Assembly: GCA_021771575.1 (NCBI GenBank)
Contig: JAETOX010000007.1
Coordinates: forward strand, 1-57,358
Direction: 5' to 3'
Source of the DNA: Bacteroides sp.
GTDB lineage: Bacteria; Bacteroidota; Bacteroidia; Bacteroidales; Marinifilaceae
DNA length: 57,358 nt
Position numbers and translations under genes: made by a program
In this document: in pieces, positions 14,756-24,228 of the stretch
How the letters are laid out: every line of letters begins with the position of its first letter
How positions within the stretch are numbered: the first letter of the stretch is position 1
Notes under the pieces: model-generated
Told to the model about the DNA's origin: nothing
Databases searched by the model: none
The model's input: the letters and a program-made list of their open reading frames with translations, nothing else

Positions 14756-17674
14756 TTACCTGACATAAGAAATAGCACTGAGAGCTCCCCAGGTACTATG
14801 TCCCCCTCCTATAAGCCCGACTCTTAATTCCTGCCAATCGGTATCTTCCATGTAGCGAACTTCCAATTCATGGAATCCGGCATCCAAGGCAATTTTACCA
14901 CTGCCCCAAGCTGTGGAGTGGGATCCGTCATTCAACGCCACAGGTATCCCATCGATAAAAACAACTGAACCGTCGTCCGATCTTACCAGGATCTCATATA
15001 CATCTTTTTTATCCAACTTGATGTAGGATTTAAAAATCACCCCGAAATGATCGTCGGCAGGATGGAGTTCATTGAAAGAGATGGCAGCACAAATACCTGT
15101 ACGCACCGGCTTCATTTTCAACATATCTGCCGTACTTTTCATCTTTCCCTCGTAATAGGCATAAGAGATACCTTTTCGTGTGGGATTGACTTGCTTGCCA
15201 GGCAAATAATCGGCTTTTATGGCTTTTCTCCACATCACCTCACTCCTGGTTTTACCCTCTGCATAAGCCACCGCCTTGATCGTTGCCGATTCATTCAGTT
15301 TAAACGGCCCGGTATATAAGGCCGAATGTTCGTCGGGCTCACTTCCATCCAGGGTATAATAAATTTTGGCATTTGGATTCCGCACTTTCAAAACAACCGA
15401 ACATTCTTCCGGGAAATAGAGAATATTACTAACGACATAGGGCATGGAAGCTTTATTCTCTTCCGTCATGGAATAAGGCAGTGAGTTTTCGCTGATAGCC
15501 CGTTTCGTGTTCGGTTTATCGGTAAGCACATATACCAATTCTCCCCCATCCATGATTTCTTTGTATTTAATATAGTTGCGGTCGATTTCTTTGCCATTCA
15601 ACGAAATTTTATCGATGTACATATCTTTACGATTTCCTTTCACTTTAATAGTGAATTTCTTACCATTGGTCAAATGAATGGTCGTTTCGTCAAATTCAGG
15701 TGCAGTCAGAATAAATTCGTCACTACCGGGACACATCGGATACATACCGATTGAAGCAAATACATACCAGGCAGACATTTGTCCGCAATCGTCGTTGCCA
15801 CAAAGACCGTTCGTTTTATTCTGGTAGAAACACTCAATGATTTTTTTCGTCAAAGCACTGGTTTTCCAAGGTTCCGAAGAATAAGCATACAAAAAGGCTG
15901 TACCATGACTGGGTTCGTTTCCATGGGCATACTGCCCCAAACGTCCGGTAACATCCGGCAAACGCCTTCCTAAAATAGCTGTATCGGCAGCAAACAAGGC
16001 ATCCAGAGAATAAGCCAGCGAATCGCGGCCACCGAGCAAATTGGCCAGCCCTTTTATATCATGCGGCACGTAATGCCGATATTGCCAGGGAGTGGCTTCT
16101 GTAAAATTCTCATCCATATAGTTCCCACTGAATCCTTCCGGAAATTTCCCTTTGTTATCGCGTCCTCTCAGGAAACCGGTTTCTCCGTCGAATAAATTCC
16201 GATAGTTTCCGGAACGCTTCAAATAGAATTCATAATCTTCGGTATGCCCCAGTTTTTTTGCAATCTGAGCCATACACCAATCATTATAAGCATACTCAAC
16301 CGTTTTGGATACACTCTTGCGCCCGGTTTCATTACAGGGAATATAACCATATTTTTCATATAAAGGGAATTGGTCGATCCCGGATTGGTAGGTCTTTTTA
16401 GCAATCTGATAAGCCTTTTCATAATCGAAACCACCTAAGTCTTTCATAATCGCTTCTCCCAATACAGAAATGGCGTGGAAAGCAATCATACAATCCGTAT
16501 CGCCACCCCACAATTCCCATTTGGGATAACGTCCGTATTGTTCTCCTTTTTCCACCAGGCTTTGCATCATATTGGCATTGAAATCCGGATAGAGCAAAGA
16601 ATAAAGCGGATGTACGGCACGATAAGTATCCCACAAAGAAAAAGTCGTATAATGAGGAGATTTGCCCTGATGTATTTTTCCGTCCATGCCCCGATATTGA
16701 TGATCTACATCACTGAAAAGGTTAGGGCAAATCATAGTGTGATATAAAGCTGTATAGAAAATTATTTTTTCATCTTCGGTAGCCCCGGAAATATCGATTC
16801 TTCCCATCTCCTTATTCCAGTTTTCCACCACTTGCCTCAATGCCCGGTCGAACTGGGGAACAGGCATTTCGGCATCGATATTTTTTTGTGCCCCTTCATA
16901 GCCTGTCGCAGAAATTCCTACTGTAATTTCAATAGGATCGTTCCCACTTTCAAACTCAAGGATGGCCCGGATATCGGTTCCTTGCAATTCTGTAGCATAG
17001 GCCAATTTTCCATCACACCAGCCATTTATTTTCCGTATCGGAGCAGAAAAACGGGCAACGAAATAAACCGGCTGATTACTTACCCATCCGCTGGTAAAAC
17101 GCTTTCCCTGAATTTCCGTATCGGATATTTGCTTTAATTCCAGCTCATGAATTTTCTCTTTTTTCAGGTAATGGCTCAAATCTACCAACAACGAACGTTC
17201 GCCGTCCGGATATGTATAACGATGTACACCACAATGAGAAGTAGCCGTCAATTCGGCCAATACACCATTGGTCAATTTTACAGCATAGTAACCAGCAGCG
17301 GCTTTCTCTCCGGCTTTCAACATTCCCATCCGTTTTTTTTCTTTCAAGTAGGTTGCATCAAACCCACCGGTCAAAGGCAAAAACAAGATATCTCCCAGAT
17401 CCGCCCCTCCGGTTCCACTCATGTGGGTGTGGGAAAATCCATAAAGCATCGTATCTGTATACTGGTAACCGGAACAGGCGGACCAATCTTCGGTCCGGGT
17501 GTCGGGACTCAACTGAACCATTCCAAAAGGGGCAACTGCACCTGGATAAGTATGTCCTACCTCTTCGGTTCCGATAAACGGGTTCACATATTGGATGACT
17601 TCTTTCGGTTCTGTACAAGCCAATAACCAGGTACAACACCCTAAAACAGCCGTTATTTTCAATTTTTTCAACAT
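14756..17674 (-). CDS. GH92 exo-alpha-mannosidase lipoprotein with chitobiase-C-like and PA14-like domains (copy 2)
   Basis: Exo-alpha-mannosidase of 972 residues from ATG 17674; a longer frame from 17776 lacks a signal peptide at its start, whereas MLKKLKITAV begins a clean one ending LLAC (Cys20). The residues after it, TEPKE, are acidic, consistent with surface export. GH92 motifs: NPFIGTEEVGHTYPGA, GFSHTHMSGTG, TEATPWQY (E526), GNEPSH (585-590), GNDDCGQMSAW (626-636). As in copy 1, the alpha-1,2-type His before GEPSH-like Glu is Asn. A chitobiase-C-like domain (about 755-820) and a PA14-like domain (about 835-955) follow. If the lipobox reading is right, this copy trims outside and copy 1 inside the outer membrane. 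Confidence 0.94.
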   Translation of the reverse strand: MLKKLKITAVLGCCTWLLACTEPKEVIQYVNPFIGTEEVGHTYPGAVAPFGMVQLSPDTRTEDWSACSGYQYTDTMLYGFSHTHMSGTGGADLGDILFLPLTGGFDATYLKEKKRMGMLKAGEKAAAGYYAVKLTNGVLAELTATSHCGVHRYTYPDGERSLLVDLSHYLKKEKIHELELKQISDTEIQGKRFTSGWVSNQPVYFVARFSAPIRKINGWCDGKLAYATELQGTDIRAILEFESGNDPIEITVGISATGYEGAQKNIDAEMPVPQFDRALRQVVENWNKEMGRIDISGATEDEKIIFYTALYHTMICPNLFSDVDHQYRGMDGKIHQGKSPHYTTFSLWDTYRAVHPLYSLLYPDFNANMMQSLVEKGEQYGRYPKWELWGGDTDCMIAFHAISVLGEAIMKDLGGFDYEKAYQIAKKTYQSGIDQFPLYEKYGYIPCNETGRKSVSKTVEYAYNDWCMAQIAKKLGHTEDYEFYLKRSGNYRNLFDGETGFLRGRDNKGKFPEGFSGNYMDENFTEATPWQYRHYVPHDIKGLANLLGGRDSLAYSLDALFAADTAILGRRLPDVTGRLGQYAHGNEPSHGTAFLYAYSSEPWKTSALTKKIIECFYQNKTNGLCGNDDCGQMSAWYVFASIGMYPMCPGSDEFILTAPEFDETTIHLTNGKKFTIKVKGNRKDMYIDKISLNGKEIDRNYIKYKEIMDGGELVYVLTDKPNTKRAISENSLPYSMTEENKASMPYVVSNILYFPEECSVVLKVRNPNAKIYYTLDGSEPDEHSALYTGPFKLNESATIKAVAYAEGKTRSEVMWRKAIKADYLPGKQVNPTRKGISYAYYEGKMKSTADMLKMKPVRTGICAAISFNELHPADDHFGVIFKSYIKLDKKDVYEILVRSDDGSVVFIDGIPVALNDGSHSTAWGSGKIALDAGFHELEVRYMEDTDWQELRVGLIGGGHSTWGALSAISYVR

Positions 17675-17737
17675 GTTTATTGTTTTATTTATGATTTTCA
17701 AAAAGACATAAAAAGAGGGTGTACACAAGCCTCTGGT

Positions 17738-17810
17738 GTCATGCCAAACCTGGCCAAACACTTCCTGAAGATTCATTTAGTAGAAGATGTTTCACTATGT
17801 TCAGCATGAC
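17738..17810. repeat. REP-like imperfect inverted repeat
   Basis: In the 179-base gap before GH92 copy 2, GTCATGC (17738-17744) pairs with GCATGAC (17804-17810). The right arm, ending ACTATGTTCAGCATGAC, resembles the TTCACTNNGTTCAGNATGAC type of extragenic repeat scattered through many Bacteroidetes genomes. The left arm is a degenerate inverted copy. No ORF is apparent. Confidence 0.45.
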
Positions 17811-17853
17811 CGAGAAGTTAAACAGAGCTTTTGACTCGCCCCCTTTATAATGA

Positions 17854-19098
17854 TTATTCTTTTCCGGTAAATGCCCACTGGCTTTTCCAGGCCCAACGAT
17901 GGGGACAGTTATCGGTAACAGTCCGAATCCGTTTTACCTGATCCATAGAGATGGTGTTTTTATAACTGCTTCCATCCATAATATTTACGGAATAGAAAAT
18001 TAAACCGTCGGTACTGATTTTTTTGCGGGAATTACTGGCGTTACTATTTTTATCCCAGGGATCCCGATAAGTGGAGTATGCAAAAGTATCGTCGCAATAA
18101 TCTTCTCTCTGGTTTTCCGTAGACAAAAGACCGAAGAATTTACCCATTTGAGTGGCATATCCGACATCTTCTATAGCAAAATCCTTTGCTTTATATATCA
18201 ACCCGATATCGGTTAAAGAAAAATCTTGCGATTCCAGGTCGGACAAAGCCATGGGAGTAAAATGAATCCCTTTGATCTGTTCCAGGTCGGTTGTTTCTAA
18301 AATGTATTGAGGAGTTGTAGCAATACTACTCAAGTCGTCTATAATCCAAATATTCAAATATTTTTTATAATCCCAACAAATATTTGCATCGGCTTTGATA
18401 CTTTCCAATGTCAAGGCATTCAAATCATCAGCACTCAAAGGATAACGATTAATCCCCTTTTCTGCCATTTTTCGGCCATAGGGATCGTATTCTGCCAGAC
18501 GAAAACGAATCCGTGTATCGGCACCGTTAGGACTGAAAGCTGCCGTACGGGCAAAACAGTTATAAATGGTGTTGAAAGCGTAATAAACGATATCGGAGCC
18601 GACACCCTGTCCTACATCCACTTTCATTTTATTCTGAATAATATGGAATACAACCGGATAAACTATGGTATCATAAGCATTTTCGGCCAAAGGTTTCCGG
18701 ATTGCCACTTTAAAAATATTCGATTTCACACCATTGGCCATAGCATAAAATCCCTGTTCTGATTTTGAAAGATCGGTCGTTTGGTATTTACCGTCTTTCA
18801 AAGGGGTACCGTCTTCCAAAAAATAGTCGACCATTTCTTTTGTAATACGATCTACCGGAATTTTACCATAAGTGACACTATCCTTCCCCTCCTCTGTCCG
18901 GAAAGTATAAGATTGATAAAGTACAGGATTCAATGTCAATGTGGATACTCCATCCGCGATCAATTGACGATGATCTGCTGCCAATTCGATCTTGGTGACC
19001 TGAAATTCACTAAAATCGATAAGCACATCCTTTTCCGGTGTACACCCTTGTAGTCCGGCAAACAAAATAAATAAACCAATAAAATATCTCGTTTTCAT
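17854..19098 (-). CDS. M43 (pappalysin/cytophagalysin)-like lipoprotein with destroyed zinc motif
   Basis: Lipoprotein (signal ending LQGC, then TPEKD) directly behind susD, where SusE/F-type surface glycan-binding proteins usually sit. The C-terminal half matches the M43 metalloprotease fold: PVVFHII strand, YLNIWIIDDL, DYCDDT and the Met-turn region NIMDGSSYKN followed by QVKRIRTV. But the zinc motif HExxHxxGxxH reads TQMGKFFGLLS (18153-18121), so all three His and the catalytic Glu are gone while the central Gly remains. It should be catalytically dead and may bind rather than cut. ATG 19098 is chosen over ATG 19110: the leader GATTAAAGTTATGAAA mirrors the one before susD, and 19110 overlaps the susD stop. 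Confidence 0.85.
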   Translation of the reverse strand: MKTRYFIGLFILFAGLQGCTPEKDVLIDFSEFQVTKIELAADHRQLIADGVSTLTLNPVLYQSYTFRTEEGKDSVTYGKIPVDRITKEMVDYFLEDGTPLKDGKYQTTDLSKSEQGFYAMANGVKSNIFKVAIRKPLAENAYDTIVYPVVFHIIQNKMKVDVGQGVGSDIVYYAFNTIYNCFARTAAFSPNGADTRIRFRLAEYDPYGRKMAEKGINRYPLSADDLNALTLESIKADANICWDYKKYLNIWIIDDLSSIATTPQYILETTDLEQIKGIHFTPMALSDLESQDFSLTDIGLIYKAKDFAIEDVGYATQMGKFFGLLSTENQREDYCDDTFAYSTYRDPWDKNSNASNSRKKISTDGLIFYSVNIMDGSSYKNTISMDQVKRIRTVTDNCPHRWAWKSQWAFTGKE

Positions 19099-19102
19099 AA
19101 CT

Positions 19103-20563
19103 TTAATCATTTAATATCCATCCAGGATTTTGTCTGATCTCTCTATTTGTACTCAGTTCCGAATTCGGAATAGGAAAAGCATAACGGTAATCGCCCTCTC
19201 CATTCAATTTATAAGTTTCTCCACCAATAGTACGCTCGGCAGTGTCCCCCAAGCGTTTCATATCCAACCAGGAAATATCGCCTTCAGCCAGAAATTCTTT
19301 TTTCCTTTCGCGGTAAATATCTTGTAACAGTTTTTCTTTGGTTTCCGGAATAGAAACGACTTCCGAATAACGGGCTTCTTTAAACCGTCTAAAAATAGCC
19401 TTCGCTTCTGTCAATTGATCTGTCATTGCCAATGCTTCTGCCTCGATCAAAAACATCTCGGCCAGCCGAAAACCCATGTGTAAATATCCCGCAGAATAGT
19501 ATGCAGTATAATTACTGAATTTATTGATTTTCATTGCAGTGACATAATCCCATATACCATAATCATAATAAGTCACTACTTTATAATAACATTTCCTCCG
19601 GACATCATCTTTTTCAGAAAAATAAGTTTTATAAAATTCCTGATCAGGTTCAATACTACCGAATAAAGAAGAAAAGTCATAGCCTCCCCCCCAGGCATAT
19701 ACCCGTAAACCACATTCCAGATCTTTATCCAACTTAGCTATTTCACTATTAAAAATCTGCTGAAATGAGGCCGAATCGGACACTAACGTTTTTCCTAGGG
19801 TTTCCCGGTTAGCATAGTGCGCTGCATTTTTCCAGTCATCCGTTTCGGCTGCTGCCGACATTGCTTTAAAATGATATACTTCGGCATAGAGACGATTAAC
19901 AACAGAAGTGGTATACATCAAATTGTATGATTGATGAGAAGGCGTACGTTCCAAACGGATTTCCGCTTCGTGCAAATCACTCAAGATTTGTTTATACACT
20001 TCTTTTTGAGTACTCCTCTTCAGGCTTACTTTTTCAAAATCCTCATATGTTTCCAAACATACCGGAATCCCTAACTCATTATTTTTATAAGGAGCGAAAA
20101 GCTGTACTAATTTGAAAAAACAATAAGCTCTCATGGCATAAGCTTCACCCATGACATAATCCCGCATCGCTTCATCCCCCTTTGCAGTTTCAGCTTCATG
20201 GATAATCAAATTCATAAAACCGATAGGAGAGTAATAATTACTCCATAAAGATTGTGTCGTCTCGCTCCGCCAATCAGCAGTCCTTACCTTAGAATCATTT
20301 ATTTTTTCCGCATATTTAGACAGATCCCATTCAGGGGTGTACTCGACCAATCCCACAACGGGACATTCAAAAGGAGACCTGGGCAAACTGTTTCCGCCAT
20401 TACCATTTTCCCGGATGTTGTAAAGAAAACCCGCCAATGACTTTTTAATACTTTCCATATCGTCCATAGAGATCACATTTTTGGGAGTCACATCCAAAAA
20501 ATTATTACAAGCTGTGATACCTGTGATCAAAAGGACACTCAACAATATTCTACATTTTTTCAT
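19103..20563 (-). CDS. SusD/RagB-family nutrient-binding outer-membrane lipoprotein
   Basis: Partner lipoprotein of the SusC encoded 12 bases upstream. The 486-residue product has a lipobox ending GITAC followed by NNFLDVTP, a classical SusD start, then the segment GEAYAMRAYCFFKLVQLFAPY. The C-terminal half includes FRLAEMFLIEAEALAM and IYRERKKEFLAEGDISWLDMKRLGD, the conserved SusD end. The stop lies 4 bases before the start of the M43-like lipoprotein, so translation may be coupled. Ligand specificity is not readable; the enzymes that follow suggest a mannose-rich, phosphate-bearing glycan. Confidence 0.94.
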   Translation of the reverse strand: MKKCRILLSVLLITGITACNNFLDVTPKNVISMDDMESIKKSLAGFLYNIRENGNGGNSLPRSPFECPVVGLVEYTPEWDLSKYAEKINDSKVRTADWRSETTQSLWSNYYSPIGFMNLIIHEAETAKGDEAMRDYVMGEAYAMRAYCFFKLVQLFAPYKNNELGIPVCLETYEDFEKVSLKRSTQKEVYKQILSDLHEAEIRLERTPSHQSYNLMYTTSVVNRLYAEVYHFKAMSAAAETDDWKNAAHYANRETLGKTLVSDSASFQQIFNSEIAKLDKDLECGLRVYAWGGGYDFSSLFGSIEPDQEFYKTYFSEKDDVRRKCYYKVVTYYDYGIWDYVTAMKINKFSNYTAYYSAGYLHMGFRLAEMFLIEAEALAMTDQLTEAKAIFRRFKEARYSEVVSIPETKEKLLQDIYRERKKEFLAEGDISWLDMKRLGDTAERTIGGETYKLNGEGDYRYAFPIPNSELSTNREIRQNPGWILND

Positions 20564-20575
20564 AACTTCAATCTT

Positions 20576-23500
20576 TTAAAAACCCACAGAAAGATTAAAC
20601 ATATAGGTCCGAGGCAATGGATAATTAAATGCTCCACCGGTGGTTACGTCCAATCCGCTATATTTCGTAAAGACAAAAAGATTCTGTACCTGCAATCCCA
20701 AACGGCAACGCTCCAAACCGATTTGTTCAAACCATTTATTGCGCAAATCATAAGAGAAAGTAAGATCCCGGAAAGCCAGATAATTTCCCTTTTCGTATTT
20801 ATCATCTGTCTCCATTGTATGATAGTTCATGCCATCATATTGATAGCGGGGAGTGTTTGTAATATCACCGACAGTTCTCCAACGATTGGCAGCACTTTTT
20901 AAACGATTGGTTTTCGAAACATGAATTTCACTGTTTCTTCCTCCTGTTGGCGCATATTTCCGCTCATTGAAGGCTTCCAATAAATGTCCGGCACTGTAGC
21001 TAAAACTCGCCCTGACTTCCAGATTTTTCCAAGTTAAAGTCGATGCAAAACCTCCGGTTACTTTAGGATTGACAGAACCTAATTTATCCATAGAAGCCCG
21101 CCATACTTTTTCCGCTATTTCATATTCTACGCTTTGTTCCGTATCCATAGTAACAGGTACCTGTTCCAGAGGGATGCCACGATATTGAGCTATAATCTCC
21201 CGGGATTCTTCGCTTAACTTGATCAAGGCTTGCCCGGTGAGTGGATTTACTCCTGCAAAATGGAAACCGAACAAAGTTCCGGTAGCATATCCTTCAATAT
21301 TATCCATTCCTCCCCGATCATAACGTAATTCATCGGTATTTTTATAAAAGGTTTTTACGATTTTATTTTTATTCTGAGCAATGTTGAAGGAATTAATCCA
21401 ACGTACATTCTTGCCTAAGTCTAAACGCAGATTAATATTAAATTCCCATCCGGTATTCTCGATACTGGAAACATTGGCAGTCACACTGGTCCGACCATAG
21501 GAAGAGGGGGTGGACATCGCTCCCAGTAAATCTTTACTTGTATTCCAGTAATAATTGAAGGTACCTCCGATGCGGTTATCCCAGAATCCAAAATCCAAAC
21601 CGATGTTCCGGTCTTGTTTCTTTTCCCATTTAATATTGGGATTCGGATAGGTAACCTGATCTGCAATAAAATTGCCGTCATATCTATTCCCACTCAGAAA
21701 GATCATGGGAATCGGATAAGAACTGCGATCGATATTTCCAGTATATCCATATGATAAACGCACCGCTAAATCAGAAATAAAGTTTAGATTTTTCAGAAAA
21801 TTTTCCCGCATGGCATTCCAGCGGAAACTAGCCGACCACAAAGGGGTAAAACGGTTATCGGTACCGATAATATCAGCGCCGTCAAAACGGGCATTGACAT
21901 TAAATACATACTTATCCATCCACGTATAAGTGAAAGCACCGAAAAAAGAAGCAGAACGGTCCTGGGCTTCTGCTGTATTGATCAATCCACTTAAATTATT
22001 TTTTATATCGCTATAAATAATTTCATCCGTATCAAAATCAGGGAAAGAGATAAAACGATAATAATCGTTGAATTCCGGAGATTTATGAAAACTATTGTAA
22101 GATTTCGATCCGGCTAATTCCGTTCCTATTACCAGGGAGAAAGCATGATTTTCCAATTTTTCGTTGCTATAGCTGGCCATTCCCCTAAAAGCAAAAGCGG
22201 TAGAACGTCCATTACCTTCGCGCAGATAACCATTATTGTATTTAGCCGGTAATTCTCCCCCTAATATAGATTTTGCAAAACTACTCGTATAAGAAGAATA
22301 AGTACCTGGAGCAGCCCAAGCTTCGGTATTGTTTGTACTGTAGGTTAAGGCTCCGCTCACATCCAGGGTTAGCCCTTCGAGAATCCGGTAATTCAAACCT
22401 AACCGGGCCGATATATCCGAAGCAATGGTTTTGTTTTGAGTCTCATTCAATTCACGCAGGATATTAAAGGTATCGAAAGCATTCCCAAAATGAATCGTGC
22501 TTCGGTTCTCCCCCAAATAGGTCTGATCGGACGCATAACTTCCATCTTCGTTGTAAGGTTTTTCGTAAGGATTAGCAAATACGGCATATTGAAAGGGATC
22601 AACTGCCGAATTATGGTCTTTACTTTCCCGATAGGTACCATTTAATTTGAAATACATTTCAAAATTTTTCACCGGTTTATGGCGAATTTCCAAACTAGCT
22701 CCCAAATTATCATAAGAATTGCTTGTCAGAATACCGCTCTGGCCGCTATAGTTTATAGAAGCATAATAATTGGTTTTCTCTGTACCTCCGCGCATAGACA
22801 GGAAATGAGAATGAGAAAAAGCTTTACGGAAAATTACATCGAACCAATCGGTATCGATTGCCCGCAATTTATTCAGTTCCTCGTTATATTTCGCTTCGGT
22901 ATATCTTCCCTGCATATAATAATCGTACACCTTACCTACTGTTCCTCCTTCCCAAGCCCGGGAGAAGTCTTTCATGAGGGAAATTTCGAAATCGATTTTC
23001 TCGCTGCTGTTCATAAAATCGAGATCGATACGTGGCGCCTCTACCATACCAAAACTGCCATTGTAATTAAAGGCCGTTTTTCCTTCAAACCCTCTTTTGG
23101 TTTTGATGACAATTACTCCGTTGGCAGCCCGTGCCCCGTAAATAGCTGATGCGGCAGCATCTTTCAATACAGTGATCGATTCGATATCTGTCGGAGCGAT
23201 GTTACCGATACCGTGGTCGAGAATAGATTCCTGTATATTTCCGGCATTCACGACATTGATTGAAGCAACACCACCTTGTAAAGGCAGACCGTCTACCACC
23301 CATAACGGTTCCTTGTTGCCTGAAATCGAGTTGTCGCCCCGGATACGGATGTTGGATCTGGTTCCCGGAGCACCGCTGGTGGTATAGGAATACAAACCGG
23401 CTACTTTCCCTTCCAATATCTGGTCGATGCTTTTAAATGAGTTGTTTTCCAATTCTTTAGCAGTAATCACCGTGACAGAACCTGTTACCCGATCGCGACG

Positions 23501-24151
23501 GATATCCTGATAACCTGTTACCACCACTTCGTCTAGGTCACTACTTTCTTCCGTCATTTTGATATTCAACTCCATCCGACCGCCTAGAGAAACTTCCTGG
23601 GATTTCATTCCGATAAATGAAAACACCAAAATGACATTCTTATCCGTAACAGGCAACGAATATTCCCCGGCCTGATCGGTGGCCGTCCCGACAGCTGTAC
23701 CCTTAATTTGAACTGTCACTCCGGGCAATGGATTATTCCGGTCATCCGTTACCTTTCCTTTGATCAGCTTAGGCATAACAGTCGTCTGTGGGGCAGCCTT
23801 GCTGATAATAACATGTTTATCTTCAATCTGCCAGGTGTATCCGCTCGCGCGTAAACATTCTTCCAGTATTTTCTCTAACGCCTGTCCGTTGAAATCGAAA
23901 TCACGGATACCTAATTTTTCAATCTCACGGGTGTTGTAAACAAAAGAATAATCGTAGAATTTTTCGATTTCCAGAAAAAGTTTGTTGAGGGAAGCCTGCT
24001 TCAATTCTACAGTAATTTTTCCATTCTGAGCTGCTACACTGTCTATGGCATAGCTATTCAGACAAAGACTAAGCAGTAAAATTTTCAACATAACTGAACA
24101 TGGTCTTAATTTTTCTCGAGGACAAAGCCTCTTGTCACAAATTTTTTTCAT
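20576..24151 (-). CDS. SusC/RagA-family TonB-dependent transporter with STN signalling domain
   Basis: Full-length 1191-residue outer-membrane transporter. After a signal sequence with hydrophobic core LKILLLSLCL, an STN domain (about 45-118, from KITVELKQASLNKLFLEIEK) is present. This is the periplasmic domain that contacts a FecR-type anti-sigma and lets the receptor report substrate binding. A carboxypeptidase-like domain follows (about 128-205, GKVTDDRNNPLPGVTVQIKG), then the TonB box/plug (DEVVVTGYQDIRRDRVTGSV) and the barrel, closing YMFNLSVGF. FecR is encoded 77 bases upstream and SusD 12 bases downstream, so regulation by an ECF sigma/FecR pair is expected. Confidence 0.96.
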   Translation of the reverse strand: MKKICDKRLCPREKLRPCSVMLKILLLSLCLNSYAIDSVAAQNGKITVELKQASLNKLFLEIEKFYDYSFVYNTREIEKLGIRDFDFNGQALEKILEECLRASGYTWQIEDKHVIISKAAPQTTVMPKLIKGKVTDDRNNPLPGVTVQIKGTAVGTATDQAGEYSLPVTDKNVILVFSFIGMKSQEVSLGGRMELNIKMTEESSDLDEVVVTGYQDIRRDRVTGSVTVITAKELENNSFKSIDQILEGKVAGLYSYTTSGAPGTRSNIRIRGDNSISGNKEPLWVVDGLPLQGGVASINVVNAGNIQESILDHGIGNIAPTDIESITVLKDAAASAIYGARAANGVIVIKTKRGFEGKTAFNYNGSFGMVEAPRIDLDFMNSSEKIDFEISLMKDFSRAWEGGTVGKVYDYYMQGRYTEAKYNEELNKLRAIDTDWFDVIFRKAFSHSHFLSMRGGTEKTNYYASINYSGQSGILTSNSYDNLGASLEIRHKPVKNFEMYFKLNGTYRESKDHNSAVDPFQYAVFANPYEKPYNEDGSYASDQTYLGENRSTIHFGNAFDTFNILRELNETQNKTIASDISARLGLNYRILEGLTLDVSGALTYSTNNTEAWAAPGTYSSYTSSFAKSILGGELPAKYNNGYLREGNGRSTAFAFRGMASYSNEKLENHAFSLVIGTELAGSKSYNSFHKSPEFNDYYRFISFPDFDTDEIIYSDIKNNLSGLINTAEAQDRSASFFGAFTYTWMDKYVFNVNARFDGADIIGTDNRFTPLWSASFRWNAMRENFLKNLNFISDLAVRLSYGYTGNIDRSSYPIPMIFLSGNRYDGNFIADQVTYPNPNIKWEKKQDRNIGLDFGFWDNRIGGTFNYYWNTSKDLLGAMSTPSSYGRTSVTANVSSIENTGWEFNINLRLDLGKNVRWINSFNIAQNKNKIVKTFYKNTDELRYDRGGMDNIEGYATGTLFGFHFAGVNPLTGQALIKLSEESREIIAQYRGIPLEQVPVTMDTEQSVEYEIAEKVWRASMDKLGSVNPKVTGGFASTLTWKNLEVRASFSYSAGHLLEAFNERKYAPTGGRNSEIHVSKTNRLKSAANRWRTVGDITNTPRYQYDGMNYHTMETDDKYEKGNYLAFRDLTFSYDLRNKWFEQIGLERCRLGLQVQNLFVFTKYSGLDVTTGGAFNYPLPRTYMFNLSVGF

Positions 24152-24186
24152 AGATTTGTAAATAAGTTTTTATTTTAAACATGAAT

Positions 24187-24223
24187 CAATGGGAAAACCG
24201 GGTGGAGCTGTGTTCTCCCATTG
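24187..24223. repeat. Hairpin between fecR and susC
   Basis: Perfect 8-bp stem CAATGGGA (24187-24194) / TCCCATTG (24216-24223), six bases beyond the fecR stop on the minus strand. On the plus strand it is followed by seven T, so as a terminator it points against the operon. In the operon direction it could stabilise or pause the fecR-susC transcript. Confidence 0.5.
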
Positions 24224-24228
24224 TTTTT

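Noticed and set aside
17675-17776. N-terminal extension of GH92 copy 2
   Set aside because: The extra 34 residues have no signal function and run into the REP-like gap; the internal ATG starts a proper lipoprotein signal.
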